DNA from: an uncultured Clostridia bacterium
GTDB lineage: Bacteria > Bacillota > Clostridia > TANB77 > CAG-508
Length of the DNA stretch: 7,429 nucleotides
Assembly: GCA_948585895.1 (NCBI GenBank)
Contig: CAPBNZ010000074.1
Location: 1 to 7,429 of the forward strand
Direction of reading: 5' to 3'
The notes under the pieces were generated by a model. It was not told the origin of the DNA. It saw nothing but the letters and a program-made list of their open reading frames with translations, and made no database searches. Below, one piece after another: positions 1 through 5,601 of the stretch (position 1 is its first letter; each line of letters begins with the position of its first letter). The position numbers and the translations under genes were made by a program.

Positions 1-294
1 GATGTTTTCGACTATAGGTAAAATTTGTCGTTCTTCTATTTCTTTGCTATCTGTTTTATATTTCAATTTTACTTTTACATATTTTTTCTCTTTTAAAGAA
101 CTTATTATTTTAGATACTCTATCTGCTGTTACATTTACTATATTTGCTATATATTTATTACTTGCAAAACAACTTGATGTTTCTTCGCTTAAATATAAAA
201 TCATTGCAAGTATTAGTTTTTCTTTATCTGTTAGTTCTTCATTTAATAAAATTTCTGCTGGTATCCATAGTCCTTTTAATCTTTGTGTTGCCAT
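1..294 (-). CDS. Helix-turn-helix protein of replication-module type, partial (C-terminus outside window)
   Basis: This is a minus-strand frame open from ATG at 294 to the window edge: 98 codons with no stop, so the gene is cut by the window. The protein begins MATQRLKGLWIPAEILLNEE, followed by a helical segment (about residues 20-40) and a winged-helix-like segment with NKYIANIVNVTADRVSKIIS (about 48-67), then a basic KEKKYVKVKLK stretch. This resembles the HTH_36-type N-terminal domain of replisome-organiser or initiator-like proteins in phages, plasmids and conjugative elements; that family link is from memory. AAAGGAG (306-312) lies 11 bases before the ATG and supports the start. It follows a 255-base leader with two hairpins. 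Its function is inferred: DNA binding, perhaps at an element's own origin. A transcriptional regulator is the alternative. Confidence 0.7.
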   Translation of the reverse strand, partial: MATQRLKGLWIPAEILLNEELTDKEKLILAMILYLSEETSSCFASNKYIANIVNVTADRVSKIISSLKEKKYVKVKLKYKTDSKEIEERQILPIVENI

Positions 295-384
295 ATTTTC
301 TACATCTCCTTTCGCCTTACGTTCAATTTTGTGGCTTTTAAAATAATTTTTAGTATAGTTTTAAGGTTAAAAAAATACGGATTA

Positions 385-418
385 ACAAATTCTAAATAGC
401 ATAGCTATAAGAATTTGT
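385..418. repeat. 34-base imperfect palindrome (two-tier hairpin)
   Basis: The outer arms ACAAATTCT (385-393) and AGAATTTGT (410-418) are perfect inverted copies. Inside them ATAGC (396-400) and GCTAT (404-408) pair around a 3-base ATA loop, with a 2:1 internal mismatch between the tiers. No T-run follows directly on either strand (on the minus strand a T-run begins only about 9 bases later), so it is a poor terminator. It lies about 90 bases upstream of the HTH gene start. It could be a protein-binding site, an origin or oriT-like stem-loop, or an RNA structure in the leader. Confidence 0.6.
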
Positions 419-437
419 AACATTCGCATATTTATTC

Positions 438-476
438 TCTACGAAAAAATTCTCCTTTCAGTCGATTTTTTCTAGA
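438..476. repeat. Inverted repeat with an SD-like sequence in its loop
   Basis: TCTA-c-GAAAAAAT (438-450) pairs with ATTTTTTCTAGA (465-476): 12 base pairs with one bulged C and a 14-base loop. Read on the minus strand, the loop contains GAAAGGAGA, a good ribosome-binding motif, but no convincing coding frame follows at a normal distance. The arms are AT-rich, so chance formation is possible. Its place 20 bases from the next palindrome and upstream of an initiator-like gene makes a structured leader or a small RNA plausible. Confidence 0.35.
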
Positions 477-480
477 CAAT

Positions 481-513
481 AAAAAAAGCCTTAAAATTTT
501 ACTTTTAAAGCTT
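481..513 (-). terminator. Rho-independent terminator, minus strand
   Basis: On the minus strand an 11-base-pair stem (503-513 with 486-496, one G-U pair) has a 6-base loop and is followed by a run of seven T. It lies 37 bases after the stop of the truncated murA frame but only 10 bases after a TAG (524-526) in another frame. The closer spacing suggests it originally ended a different gene. Confidence 0.65.
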
Positions 514-523
514 ATTTGTTTTA

Positions 524-580
524 CTATTTAAATTCTTGTATCCACTCATTTATCTTAAACTTGTCCGATGTATCCACCAA
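524..580 (-). other. Possible 3' end of another gene fused to the murA fragment
   Basis: In a frame different from murA, the minus strand reads LVDTSDKFKINEWIQEFK and then TAG (524-526), 10 bases before a good terminator hairpin. The residue mix looks like an ordinary soluble C-terminus, whereas the murA frame ends in WWIHRTSLR, which looks like junk. I infer that the DNA left of about 580 once carried the end of an unrelated gene, for example one completed when a mobile element circularises. I do not recognise the family, and an 18-codon frame can arise by chance. Confidence 0.25.
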
Positions 581-933
581 ATATCGCAATCCCCTGGATA
601 AGAAAATGTAACTTTTCCATATCTTCCCAATAATGCTCCTACAAATATAACAGAAGAACGCATTTGTCTCATTAAATCTTCTGGTATTTCATGTTGACAG
701 ATTTCACTTGTATCTATGATTACCTTGTTCTTCTTTTGGCTTACTGTTCCTCCTAATTTTTTAAGAATTTCAAACATCATTTGTGTATCATGTATATTAG
801 GTACATTATATAGTGTTGTCTTCCCTTGGTTTAATATACTTGCTGCAATGATAGGTAAAGATGCATTTTTCGATCCAGATATAATCACTTCGCCTTCTAC
901 TCTTTTTCCTCCTTTGATTATGTATTCTGACAT
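550..933 (-). pseudogene. murA: UDP-N-acetylglucosamine 1-carboxyvinyltransferase, truncated 5' fragment
   Basis: MurA transfers enolpyruvate from PEP to UDP-GlcNAc, the first committed step of peptidoglycan synthesis in the cytoplasm. This 127-residue frame matches its N-terminal part in order: Lys22-Asn23 in SGSKNASLP (catalytic Lys and Asn), the NVPNIHDT segment (43-50), MRSS with the conserved Arg at 92, and the active-site loop SYPGDCDI with the catalytic, fosfomycin-sensitive Cys at 116. After Ile118 the match stops, and WWIHRTSLR with a stop replaces the usual G-x-RP-x-D-x-H; MurA is normally about 420 residues, so some 300 are missing. The start is ATG at 933, preceded by AAAGGTGG at 8 bases; a GTG at 945 overlaps that SD and is unlikely. 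Residue 115 is Asp where most MurAs have Gly. The fragment cannot be a working enzyme alone. An intact copy elsewhere, or restoration by excision, is inferred because MurA is essential. Confidence 0.85.
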
Positions 934-966
934 TTTTACTTCCACCTTTCACTTTTATTTGTATAT

Positions 967-994
967 ATTATGTCTTCTCTACTAAAAAAGTGAA
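967..994 (-). promoter_or_regulatory. Candidate promoter of the murA fragment
   Basis: Read on the minus strand, TTCACT (989-994) and CATAAT (967-972) are 16 bases apart, about 35 bases upstream of the murA start. Both hexamers are imperfect, but the position suits a sigma-A promoter divergent from that of asnS. Confidence 0.35.
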
Positions 995-1004
995 TTTTAA
1001 CATC

Positions 1005-1033
1005 TTGAAAAAATCCACATAATATCATATAAT
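1005..1033 (+). promoter_or_regulatory. Sigma-A-type promoter of asnS
   Basis: TTGAAA (1005-1010) and a consensus TATAAT (1028-1033) are separated by 17 bases. Transcription should start near 1040, giving a leader of only about 24 bases before the asnS start. That leaves no room for a T-box riboswitch, a common control of aminoacyl-tRNA synthetase genes in Bacillota. It also rules out the upstream in-frame ATG at 1034 as a start. Confidence 0.8.
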
Positions 1034-1063
1034 ATGTTCATATTAAAAATATGGAGGAAAAAT

Positions 1064-2455
1064 ATGAAAAATATGACTGTAAAAAATTTGTACAAAAATA
1101 CAGATACATTTGTAAACAAAGAAATCATCCTTGAAGGTTGGGTTAAAACAGTACGAGATTCCAAAACATTTGGCTTTATTGAATTAAATGATGGAACCTT
1201 TTTTAAGAATATTCAAATTGTTTTTAATAACACTTTAGAAAACTTTTCAGAAATTTGTAAATTAACTATTAGTTCTTCTATTAAAGTATTTGGTAAATTT
1301 ATTTTGACAGAAAATGCAAAACAACCATTTGAAATACAAGCAAATAACATTGAAATAGAAAATCTATCAGATAGCACTTATCCTCTTCAAAAGAAAAAGC
1401 ATTCTTTTGAATATCTAAGAACCATTTCTCATTTGCGTCCAAGAGCCAATACTTTTAATGCTGTATTTCGTGTAAGAAGTGCTTTGGCCTACGCTATTCA
1501 TAAATTCTTTCAAGAAAGAGGCTTTGTGTATGTCAATACCCCTCTTCTTACTGGTAGTGATGCAGAAGGTGCTGGCGAAATGTTTAATGTCAATTCTTTT
1601 GATTTGACTGCTATTCCAAAAAACAAAGATGGAAGTATCGATTTTTCACAAGACTTTTTTGGGAAATCGACTCATTTAACCGTTAGTGGTCAATTAAATG
1701 CTGAGACCTTTGCTCAGAGCTTTTGTAATGTTTATACTTTTGGACCTACTTTCCGTGCTGAAAACTCTAATACTGTAAAACACGCAGCTGAATTTTGGAT
1801 GGTAGAGCCTGAAATATGTTTCGCTGATTTAAACGATGATATGGACTTAGCAGAAGATATGATTAAATATATCTTCCAATATGTATTAGATACTTGCCCA
1901 GAAGAAATGGAATTTTTCAATCAATTTATTGATACTGGATTATTAGAAAGGTTAAACCATGTTATTAGTTCAGATTTCGTGAGAATTTGTTACACAGATG
2001 CTATCAAAGAATTAGAAAAATATAATGACAATTTTGAATATAAAGTTTCTTGGGGTGTTGATTTACAAACAGAACATGAAAGATATCTATGTGAAAATAT
2101 TTTTAAAAAACCCGTTTTTGTAACAGATTACCCAAAAGATATAAAAGCTTTTTATATGAAACAAAATCCAGATGGTAAGACAGTTGCTGCTAGTGACTTA
2201 CTTGTTCCAGGTATTGGAGAGATTATTGGTGGTAGCCAAAGAGAAGAAGATTATAATAAGTTATTAAATCGAATGAAAGAATTAAAGATGCCTATAAAAG
2301 AATATGACTGGTACTTAGATTTAAGAAAATATGGAAGTTGTAACCATGCTGGTTTTGGCTTAGGTTTTGAAAGAGCTATTATGTATTTAACTGGTATGCA
2401 AAATATTCGTGATGTTATTCCTTTCCCTCGAACTCCCAAAAATTGTGAATTCTAA
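1064..2455 (+). CDS. asnS: Asparaginyl-tRNA synthetase
   Basis: This class IIb aminoacyl-tRNA synthetase charges tRNA-Asn with asparagine using ATP. It is 463 residues long, close to the 466 of E. coli AsnS. An N-terminal OB-fold anticodon-binding domain (about 15-105, with LEGWVKTVRDSKTFGFIELNDG) precedes the catalytic core: motif 1 around 135-163, the DAEGAGEMF segment at 167-174, motif 2 at 226-250 (FGPTFRAENSNT followed by HAAEFWMVEPE), and motif 3 at 430-444 (GFGLGFERAIMYLTG), ending in IPFPRTPKN. The NSNT and AEFWM pattern separates it from AspRS and LysRS. The start at 1064 has GGAGG at 1053-1057, 6 bases upstream; ATG at 1034 coincides with the promoter and ATG at 1073 is too far from the SD. 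It is monocistronic and faces a small minus-strand gene. All catalytic motifs look intact. Having this enzyme implies direct Asn-tRNA charging, though a transamidation route could also exist. Confidence 0.97.
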   Translation: MKNMTVKNLYKNTDTFVNKEIILEGWVKTVRDSKTFGFIELNDGTFFKNIQIVFNNTLENFSEICKLTISSSIKVFGKFILTENAKQPFEIQANNIEIENLSDSTYPLQKKKHSFEYLRTISHLRPRANTFNAVFRVRSALAYAIHKFFQERGFVYVNTPLLTGSDAEGAGEMFNVNSFDLTAIPKNKDGSIDFSQDFFGKSTHLTVSGQLNAETFAQSFCNVYTFGPTFRAENSNTVKHAAEFWMVEPEICFADLNDDMDLAEDMIKYIFQYVLDTCPEEMEFFNQFIDTGLLERLNHVISSDFVRICYTDAIKELEKYNDNFEYKVSWGVDLQTEHERYLCENIFKKPVFVTDYPKDIKAFYMKQNPDGKTVAASDLLVPGIGEIIGGSQREEDYNKLLNRMKELKMPIKEYDWYLDLRKYGSCNHAGFGLGFERAIMYLTGMQNIRDVIPFPRTPKNCEF

Positions 2456-2477
2456 AATTTATCTTTTTTTACTAATA

Positions 2478-2512
2478 GAGACACCTCCAAAATCAATTTT
2501 TGGAGGTGTCTC
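2478..2512. terminator. Strong 15-bp hairpin between convergent genes, no U-tract
   Basis: GAGACACCTCCAAAA (2478-2492) and its exact inverted copy (2498-2512) form a 15-base-pair stem with a 5-base loop. It lies 22 bases after the asnS stop and 7 bases beyond the stop of the small minus-strand gene, the usual place for a shared terminator. However, neither strand has a T-run after the stem, so termination may be weak or may act as a 3'-end stabiliser. Confidence 0.5.
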
Positions 2513-2519
2513 ATTGGAT

Positions 2520-2693
2520 TTAGTGTTTTCTAAGCCTTTCTAACTCAGATTTTACTAAATCTATCATCTGTTTTCTATCAAAGATAGAAACAGATGATAC
2601 TTCTATAACATTCTCTACATGCCATGGATACAATCCTTGGCTATGCATCGACCGTGCAAGTTCTCTTGCTCGAGTCTTTAAGTCTTCCCTCAT
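2520..2693 (-). CDS. Small protein of unknown function (57 residues)
   Basis: ATG at 2693 opens a 57-codon frame ending in TAA (2520-2522). The protein is charged, mostly helical in appearance and has no signal peptide or membrane segment: MREDLKTRARELARSMHSQG at the N-terminus, a central LYPWHVENVIEVSSVSIFDR, and a basic-acidic C-terminal helix ending ELERLRKH. I do not recognise the family. Evidence that it is real: a double Shine-Dalgarno sequence (AGGAGG and AAAGGAG) just upstream, a good promoter at 2754-2782, and a hairpin just past the stop. The codons at 2562-2599 also form a near-perfect hairpin, which is odd for coding DNA and could mean that the transcript has an RNA role as well. 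It lies 132 bases downstream of adhE on the same strand with no clear terminator between, so read-through is possible. Confidence 0.7.
   Translation of the reverse strand: MREDLKTRARELARSMHSQGLYPWHVENVIEVSSVSIFDRKQMIDLVKSELERLRKH
2562..2599. repeat. Near-perfect inverted repeat inside the small gene
   Basis: TATCATCTGTTTTCTATC (2562-2579) and GATAGAAACAGATGATA (2583-2599) pair over 17 base pairs with one bulged T and a 3-base AAA loop. On the minus strand it codes for the residues around SSVSIFDRKQMID. No T-run follows on either strand, so it does not look like a terminator. Confidence 0.75.
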
Positions 2694-2706
2694 GATGCTC
2701 CTTTCC

Positions 2707-2736
2707 TCCTAGCTGTACTGTTTGCTAGGATTTTTT
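2707..2736 (+). terminator. Terminator-like hairpin on plus strand; leader hairpin of the small gene on minus
   Basis: TCCTAGC (2707-2713) and GCTAGGA (2724-2730) form a 7-base-pair stem with a 10-base loop, followed on the plus strand by six T: the form of an intrinsic terminator that could stop asnS read-through. On the minus strand the same hairpin sits in the leader of the small gene, and its 3' arm includes the first four bases of the AGGAGG SD, leaving the second SD (AAAGGAG) free. Confidence 0.45.
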
Positions 2737-2753
2737 ATGCTTATTTCTATTTT

Positions 2754-2782
2754 ATTATACCATATTTTACATAATGATGCAA
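2754..2782 (-). promoter_or_regulatory. Sigma-A-type promoter of the small gene
   Basis: On the minus strand TTGCAT (2777-2782) and a consensus TATAAT (2754-2759) are 17 bases apart. Transcription should begin near 2747, giving a leader of about 54 bases that contains the hairpin at 2707-2730. Confidence 0.75.
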
Positions 2783-2825
2783 TGGTGTTTTAAATCGAAC
2801 GCTTTCATTCTTTCAACTAATTCTT

Positions 2826-5441
2826 TTAGATTTCTTTTCCATAATAAGAATCTAATAAAATTTGTTTTAATTCTGTTACTAATGGCAATCTTGGATTTGC
2901 TGTTGTACATTGATCTTCAAAAGCTCTATCTGCTAACATATCTACTTTAGCTAAGAATTCTTGTTCTTCAATTCCAGCTTCTTGTAAAGATTTTGGCATG
3001 TTTAGATGTTGATTCATTTCTTGTATTTTGGCAATCAAACTAGAAATCCCCTCTTCTTTACTCTCTGCTTTCAATCCAACTTTTTTTGCTAATTGATAAT
3101 ACTTTTCATCAGCAATAAAATACTCATATTTTGGAAAAGATACAAACTTGGTTGGTTTAGAGCTATTATACTTGATAACATATGGTAATAAAATTGCATT
3201 AATTCTACCATGTGGTAAATGGAATTCTGCTCCAATTTTATGAGCCAAAGAATGGTTAATTCCTAAGAAAGCATTAGTAAATGCCATTCCAGCTAAGGTA
3301 CTACTATTATGCATTTTTTCTCTTGCTAATTTATTGGTTCCATCTTCATATGCTATTTCTAAATATTGCATAACAATTTCAACTGCTTTTTCTGCCAAAC
3401 CATCTGTATAGTCTGATGCCATGTTTGATACATAAGCTTCTATGGCATGTGTTAATACATCCATTCCTGTATCTGCTGTAACGGATTTTGGTAAGCTCAT
3501 AACTAAATCTGGGTCTACAATTGCTACATCTGGTGTTAATTCATAATCTGCTAATGGATATTTTTTATTGTTTTCTTTGTCTGTAATAACAGCAAAAGAT
3601 GTTACTTCTGAACCAGTTCCTGATGTAGTTGGTATAGCTACCATTTTGCACTTGCTTCCCAATTTTGGAAATTTGTAAGTACGTTTTCTAATATCCATGA
3701 ATTTTAATTTTAATCCTTCTACATCAGCATCGGGATGTTCATAAAATAGCCACATTCCTTTTGCTGCATCAATTGGGCTTCCTCCACCTACAGCAATGAT
3801 AACATCTGGCTTAAAGTTCTTCATTGCTTGCACACCTTTTTTTACCGTTTCAAAAGATGGGTCTGATTCTACCTCACTAAATATTTCAGAGTGTACATAT
3901 TGATGTCTTTTCCTTAAATGGTATAAGATTTTATCCACATATCCTAATTTTATCATGCCTTCATCTGTTACAATGAATGCTCTTTCGATATCTGGCATCT
4001 TCTCTAGATATTGAATTGATCCTGCTTCAAAATAAATCTTTTCTGGGATTTTAAACCATTGCATATTAACTCTCCTTTTCGCAACTCTTTTAATATTTAT
4101 TAAATTAACAGATGATACATTTGCTGTTGTTGAGTTTCCGCCAAACGATCCACATCCTAATGTTAAAGATGGCATATTGGTGTTATAAATATCACCTATT
4201 GCTCCATGTGTAGATGGAGAATTAACAATGATTCTTCCTGCCTTCATAGTTTTTGAAAATTTTAAATTAATTTCTTTTTCTTCCGAATGGATAACTGCTG
4301 AATGTCCAAGTCCACCAAATTCTAATAATCTTTCTGCTTTATCAATTCCTTCGTCAGCATTTTCTACAATATAATAGGTTAACACTGGACTTAACTTTTC
4401 TTTTGAGAATGGATAATCTCTTCCAATTCCTTCTTCATATACTACCAAAACTTTTGTATCTTCTGGCACTTCAAATCCAGCTTCTTGTGCAATTCTGTAT
4501 GGTGATTGCCCTGGTACATGAGATTTTAACTTAAAGCCATATTCTTCCTTATATTCAAACATGCTTGCTTTTAATTTTTCTTTTTCTTCTGGATTGACAA
4601 AATAACAGCCAGCTTCTTTCATTAAAATTTCAAATTCTTGGTATATCTCTCTGTCAACTAAAACAGCTTGTTCTGATGCACATATCATTCCATTATCAAA
4701 TGCTTTTGATAATACTAAATCATTTACTGACGTTTTTAATTTTGCACTTTTATGGATATAACATGGGACATTTCCAGGTCCTACTCCTAATGCTGGTTTC
4801 CCACAAGAATAAGCTGCCTTTACCATTCCTGTTCCCCCTGTTGCTAAAATTAGATTGACATCTGGATGGTTCATTAATAATCGAGTGGCTAATACACTTG
4901 GTTCCTCTATCCATAAAATACAGTTTTCTGGTGCTCCTGCTTTGATGGCTGCTTCTCTTAATATGCTTGCTGCTTGGCTGCTACTTTTTTGGGCAGATGG
5001 GTGAAATCCAAAAATTATTACATTTCTTGTTTTAGCTGCTATGATAGATTTAAACATTGTTGTAGAAGTTGGGTTTGTTACTGGTGTTACGCCTGCAATA
5101 ATTCCAACTGGTTCCGCAATTTCTACATAATCTTCTTCCTCGTTTTCATTAATAATTCCCACTGTTTTTTCATATTTAATACTATGATATACATATTCTG
5201 TTGCAAACATATTCTTTGTTATTTTGTCTTCATAAATGCCTCTTCCTGTTTCTTCTACTGCTAATTTGGCAAGTTCCATATGATGTTCTAAACCTGCCAT
5301 TGACATTGCTTTTGTGATATTATCTACAGTTTCTTGACTTAACTTCATGTATTCCTTTGATGCAATTTTTGCTTTTTCAACTAATTCATTTATCATATTT
5401 TGAACTTTTTGTTCCTCTTCTTGGCTTATGGTATCTTGCAT
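2826..5441 (-). CDS. adhE: Bifunctional acetaldehyde-CoA dehydrogenase / iron-dependent alcohol dehydrogenase
   Basis: AdhE reduces acetyl-CoA to acetaldehyde and then to ethanol in the cytoplasm, using two NADH; in the family it forms helical filaments (spirosomes). At 871 residues it is full length. The aldehyde dehydrogenase domain (about 1-445) shows GVGPGNVP (219-226), the catalytic Cys254 in DNGMICASEQ and His380 in GGLGHSAVIH. After a linker (about 450-462) the iron-dependent alcohol dehydrogenase domain shows the nucleotide-binding GGGSPIDAAKG (552-562), PTTSGTGSE (604-612), and likely iron ligands Asp661 and His665 (GMDVLTHAIEAY), His730 (NHSLAH) and His744 (FHLPHG). The ATG at 5441 is preceded by GAGGAGGAA about 8 bases upstream. 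It has its own promoter and no operon partner. Rex, the NADH-sensing repressor, often controls adhE in Clostridia, but I see no convincing TTGTTAA-type palindrome here. No active-site residue seems missing. No clear terminator follows it. Confidence 0.97.
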   Translation of the reverse strand: MQDTISQEEEQKVQNMINELVEKAKIASKEYMKLSQETVDNITKAMSMAGLEHHMELAKLAVEETGRGIYEDKITKNMFATEYVYHSIKYEKTVGIINENEEEDYVEIAEPVGIIAGVTPVTNPTSTTMFKSIIAAKTRNVIIFGFHPSAQKSSSQAASILREAAIKAGAPENCILWIEEPSVLATRLLMNHPDVNLILATGGTGMVKAAYSCGKPALGVGPGNVPCYIHKSAKLKTSVNDLVLSKAFDNGMICASEQAVLVDREIYQEFEILMKEAGCYFVNPEEKEKLKASMFEYKEEYGFKLKSHVPGQSPYRIAQEAGFEVPEDTKVLVVYEEGIGRDYPFSKEKLSPVLTYYIVENADEGIDKAERLLEFGGLGHSAVIHSEEKEINLKFSKTMKAGRIIVNSPSTHGAIGDIYNTNMPSLTLGCGSFGGNSTTANVSSVNLINIKRVAKRRVNMQWFKIPEKIYFEAGSIQYLEKMPDIERAFIVTDEGMIKLGYVDKILYHLRKRHQYVHSEIFSEVESDPSFETVKKGVQAMKNFKPDVIIAVGGGSPIDAAKGMWLFYEHPDADVEGLKLKFMDIRKRTYKFPKLGSKCKMVAIPTTSGTGSEVTSFAVITDKENNKKYPLADYELTPDVAIVDPDLVMSLPKSVTADTGMDVLTHAIEAYVSNMASDYTDGLAEKAVEIVMQYLEIAYEDGTNKLAREKMHNSSTLAGMAFTNAFLGINHSLAHKIGAEFHLPHGRINAILLPYVIKYNSSKPTKFVSFPKYEYFIADEKYYQLAKKVGLKAESKEEGISSLIAKIQEMNQHLNMPKSLQEAGIEEQEFLAKVDMLADRAFEDQCTTANPRLPLVTELKQILLDSYYGKEI

Positions 5442-5481
5442 AAATCATTCCTCCTCATTCGTATTTAGTTTAACCATATTT

Positions 5482-5509
5482 ATTATATATTATTAGAAAA
5501 ATTTGTCAA
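5482..5509 (-). promoter_or_regulatory. Sigma-A-type promoter of adhE
   Basis: On the minus strand a consensus TTGACA (5504-5509) and a consensus TATAAT (5482-5487) are 16 bases apart. The leader to the adhE ATG is about 34 bases. Two consensus hexamers suggest strong expression unless it is repressed. Confidence 0.8.
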
Positions 5510-5568
5510 GAAGTTTTAGTAAGAGATAACATCCTTTTCATTTTTTGTAAAATACTCACCTATAATAG

Positions 5569-5601
5569 AAAAAAGGGTACCTATTTTATTTAGTCCCTTT
5601 T
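5569..5601 (-). terminator. Rho-independent terminator of the M23 peptidase gene
   Basis: On the minus strand AAAAGGGAC (5593-5601) pairs with GTACCCTTTT (5571-5580) with one bulged A, around a 12-base loop that contains the TAA stop of the peptidase gene. The stem runs into six T. It separates this gene from adhE downstream. Confidence 0.75.

Noticed and set aside
2..346. Plus-strand hydrophobic frames at the left edge
   Set aside because: They are antisense to the minus-strand HTH gene, which has a good SD and a domain-like sequence; the plus frames have neither.
374..403. 15-residue minus-strand frame MRMLQILIAMLFRIC as a leader peptide
   Set aside because: The SD-like GAAAGGAGA lies about 20 bases before the ATG, too far, and the frame coincides with the palindrome, which explains its pattern.
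716..985. Plus-strand frame of 89 codons
   Set aside because: It is antisense to the clearly recognisable MurA coding sequence and has no family resemblance.
4676..5264. Plus-strand frames opposite adhE
   Set aside because: They are shadows of the AdhE aldehyde dehydrogenase domain; their Cys/Phe/Leu-rich composition is typical of antisense reading in AT-rich DNA.
5442..5503. Rex operator upstream of adhE
   Set aside because: Rex commonly controls adhE, but I see no TTGTTAA-N4-TTAACAA-like palindrome; the TAGTTTAACC stretch is too weak a match.
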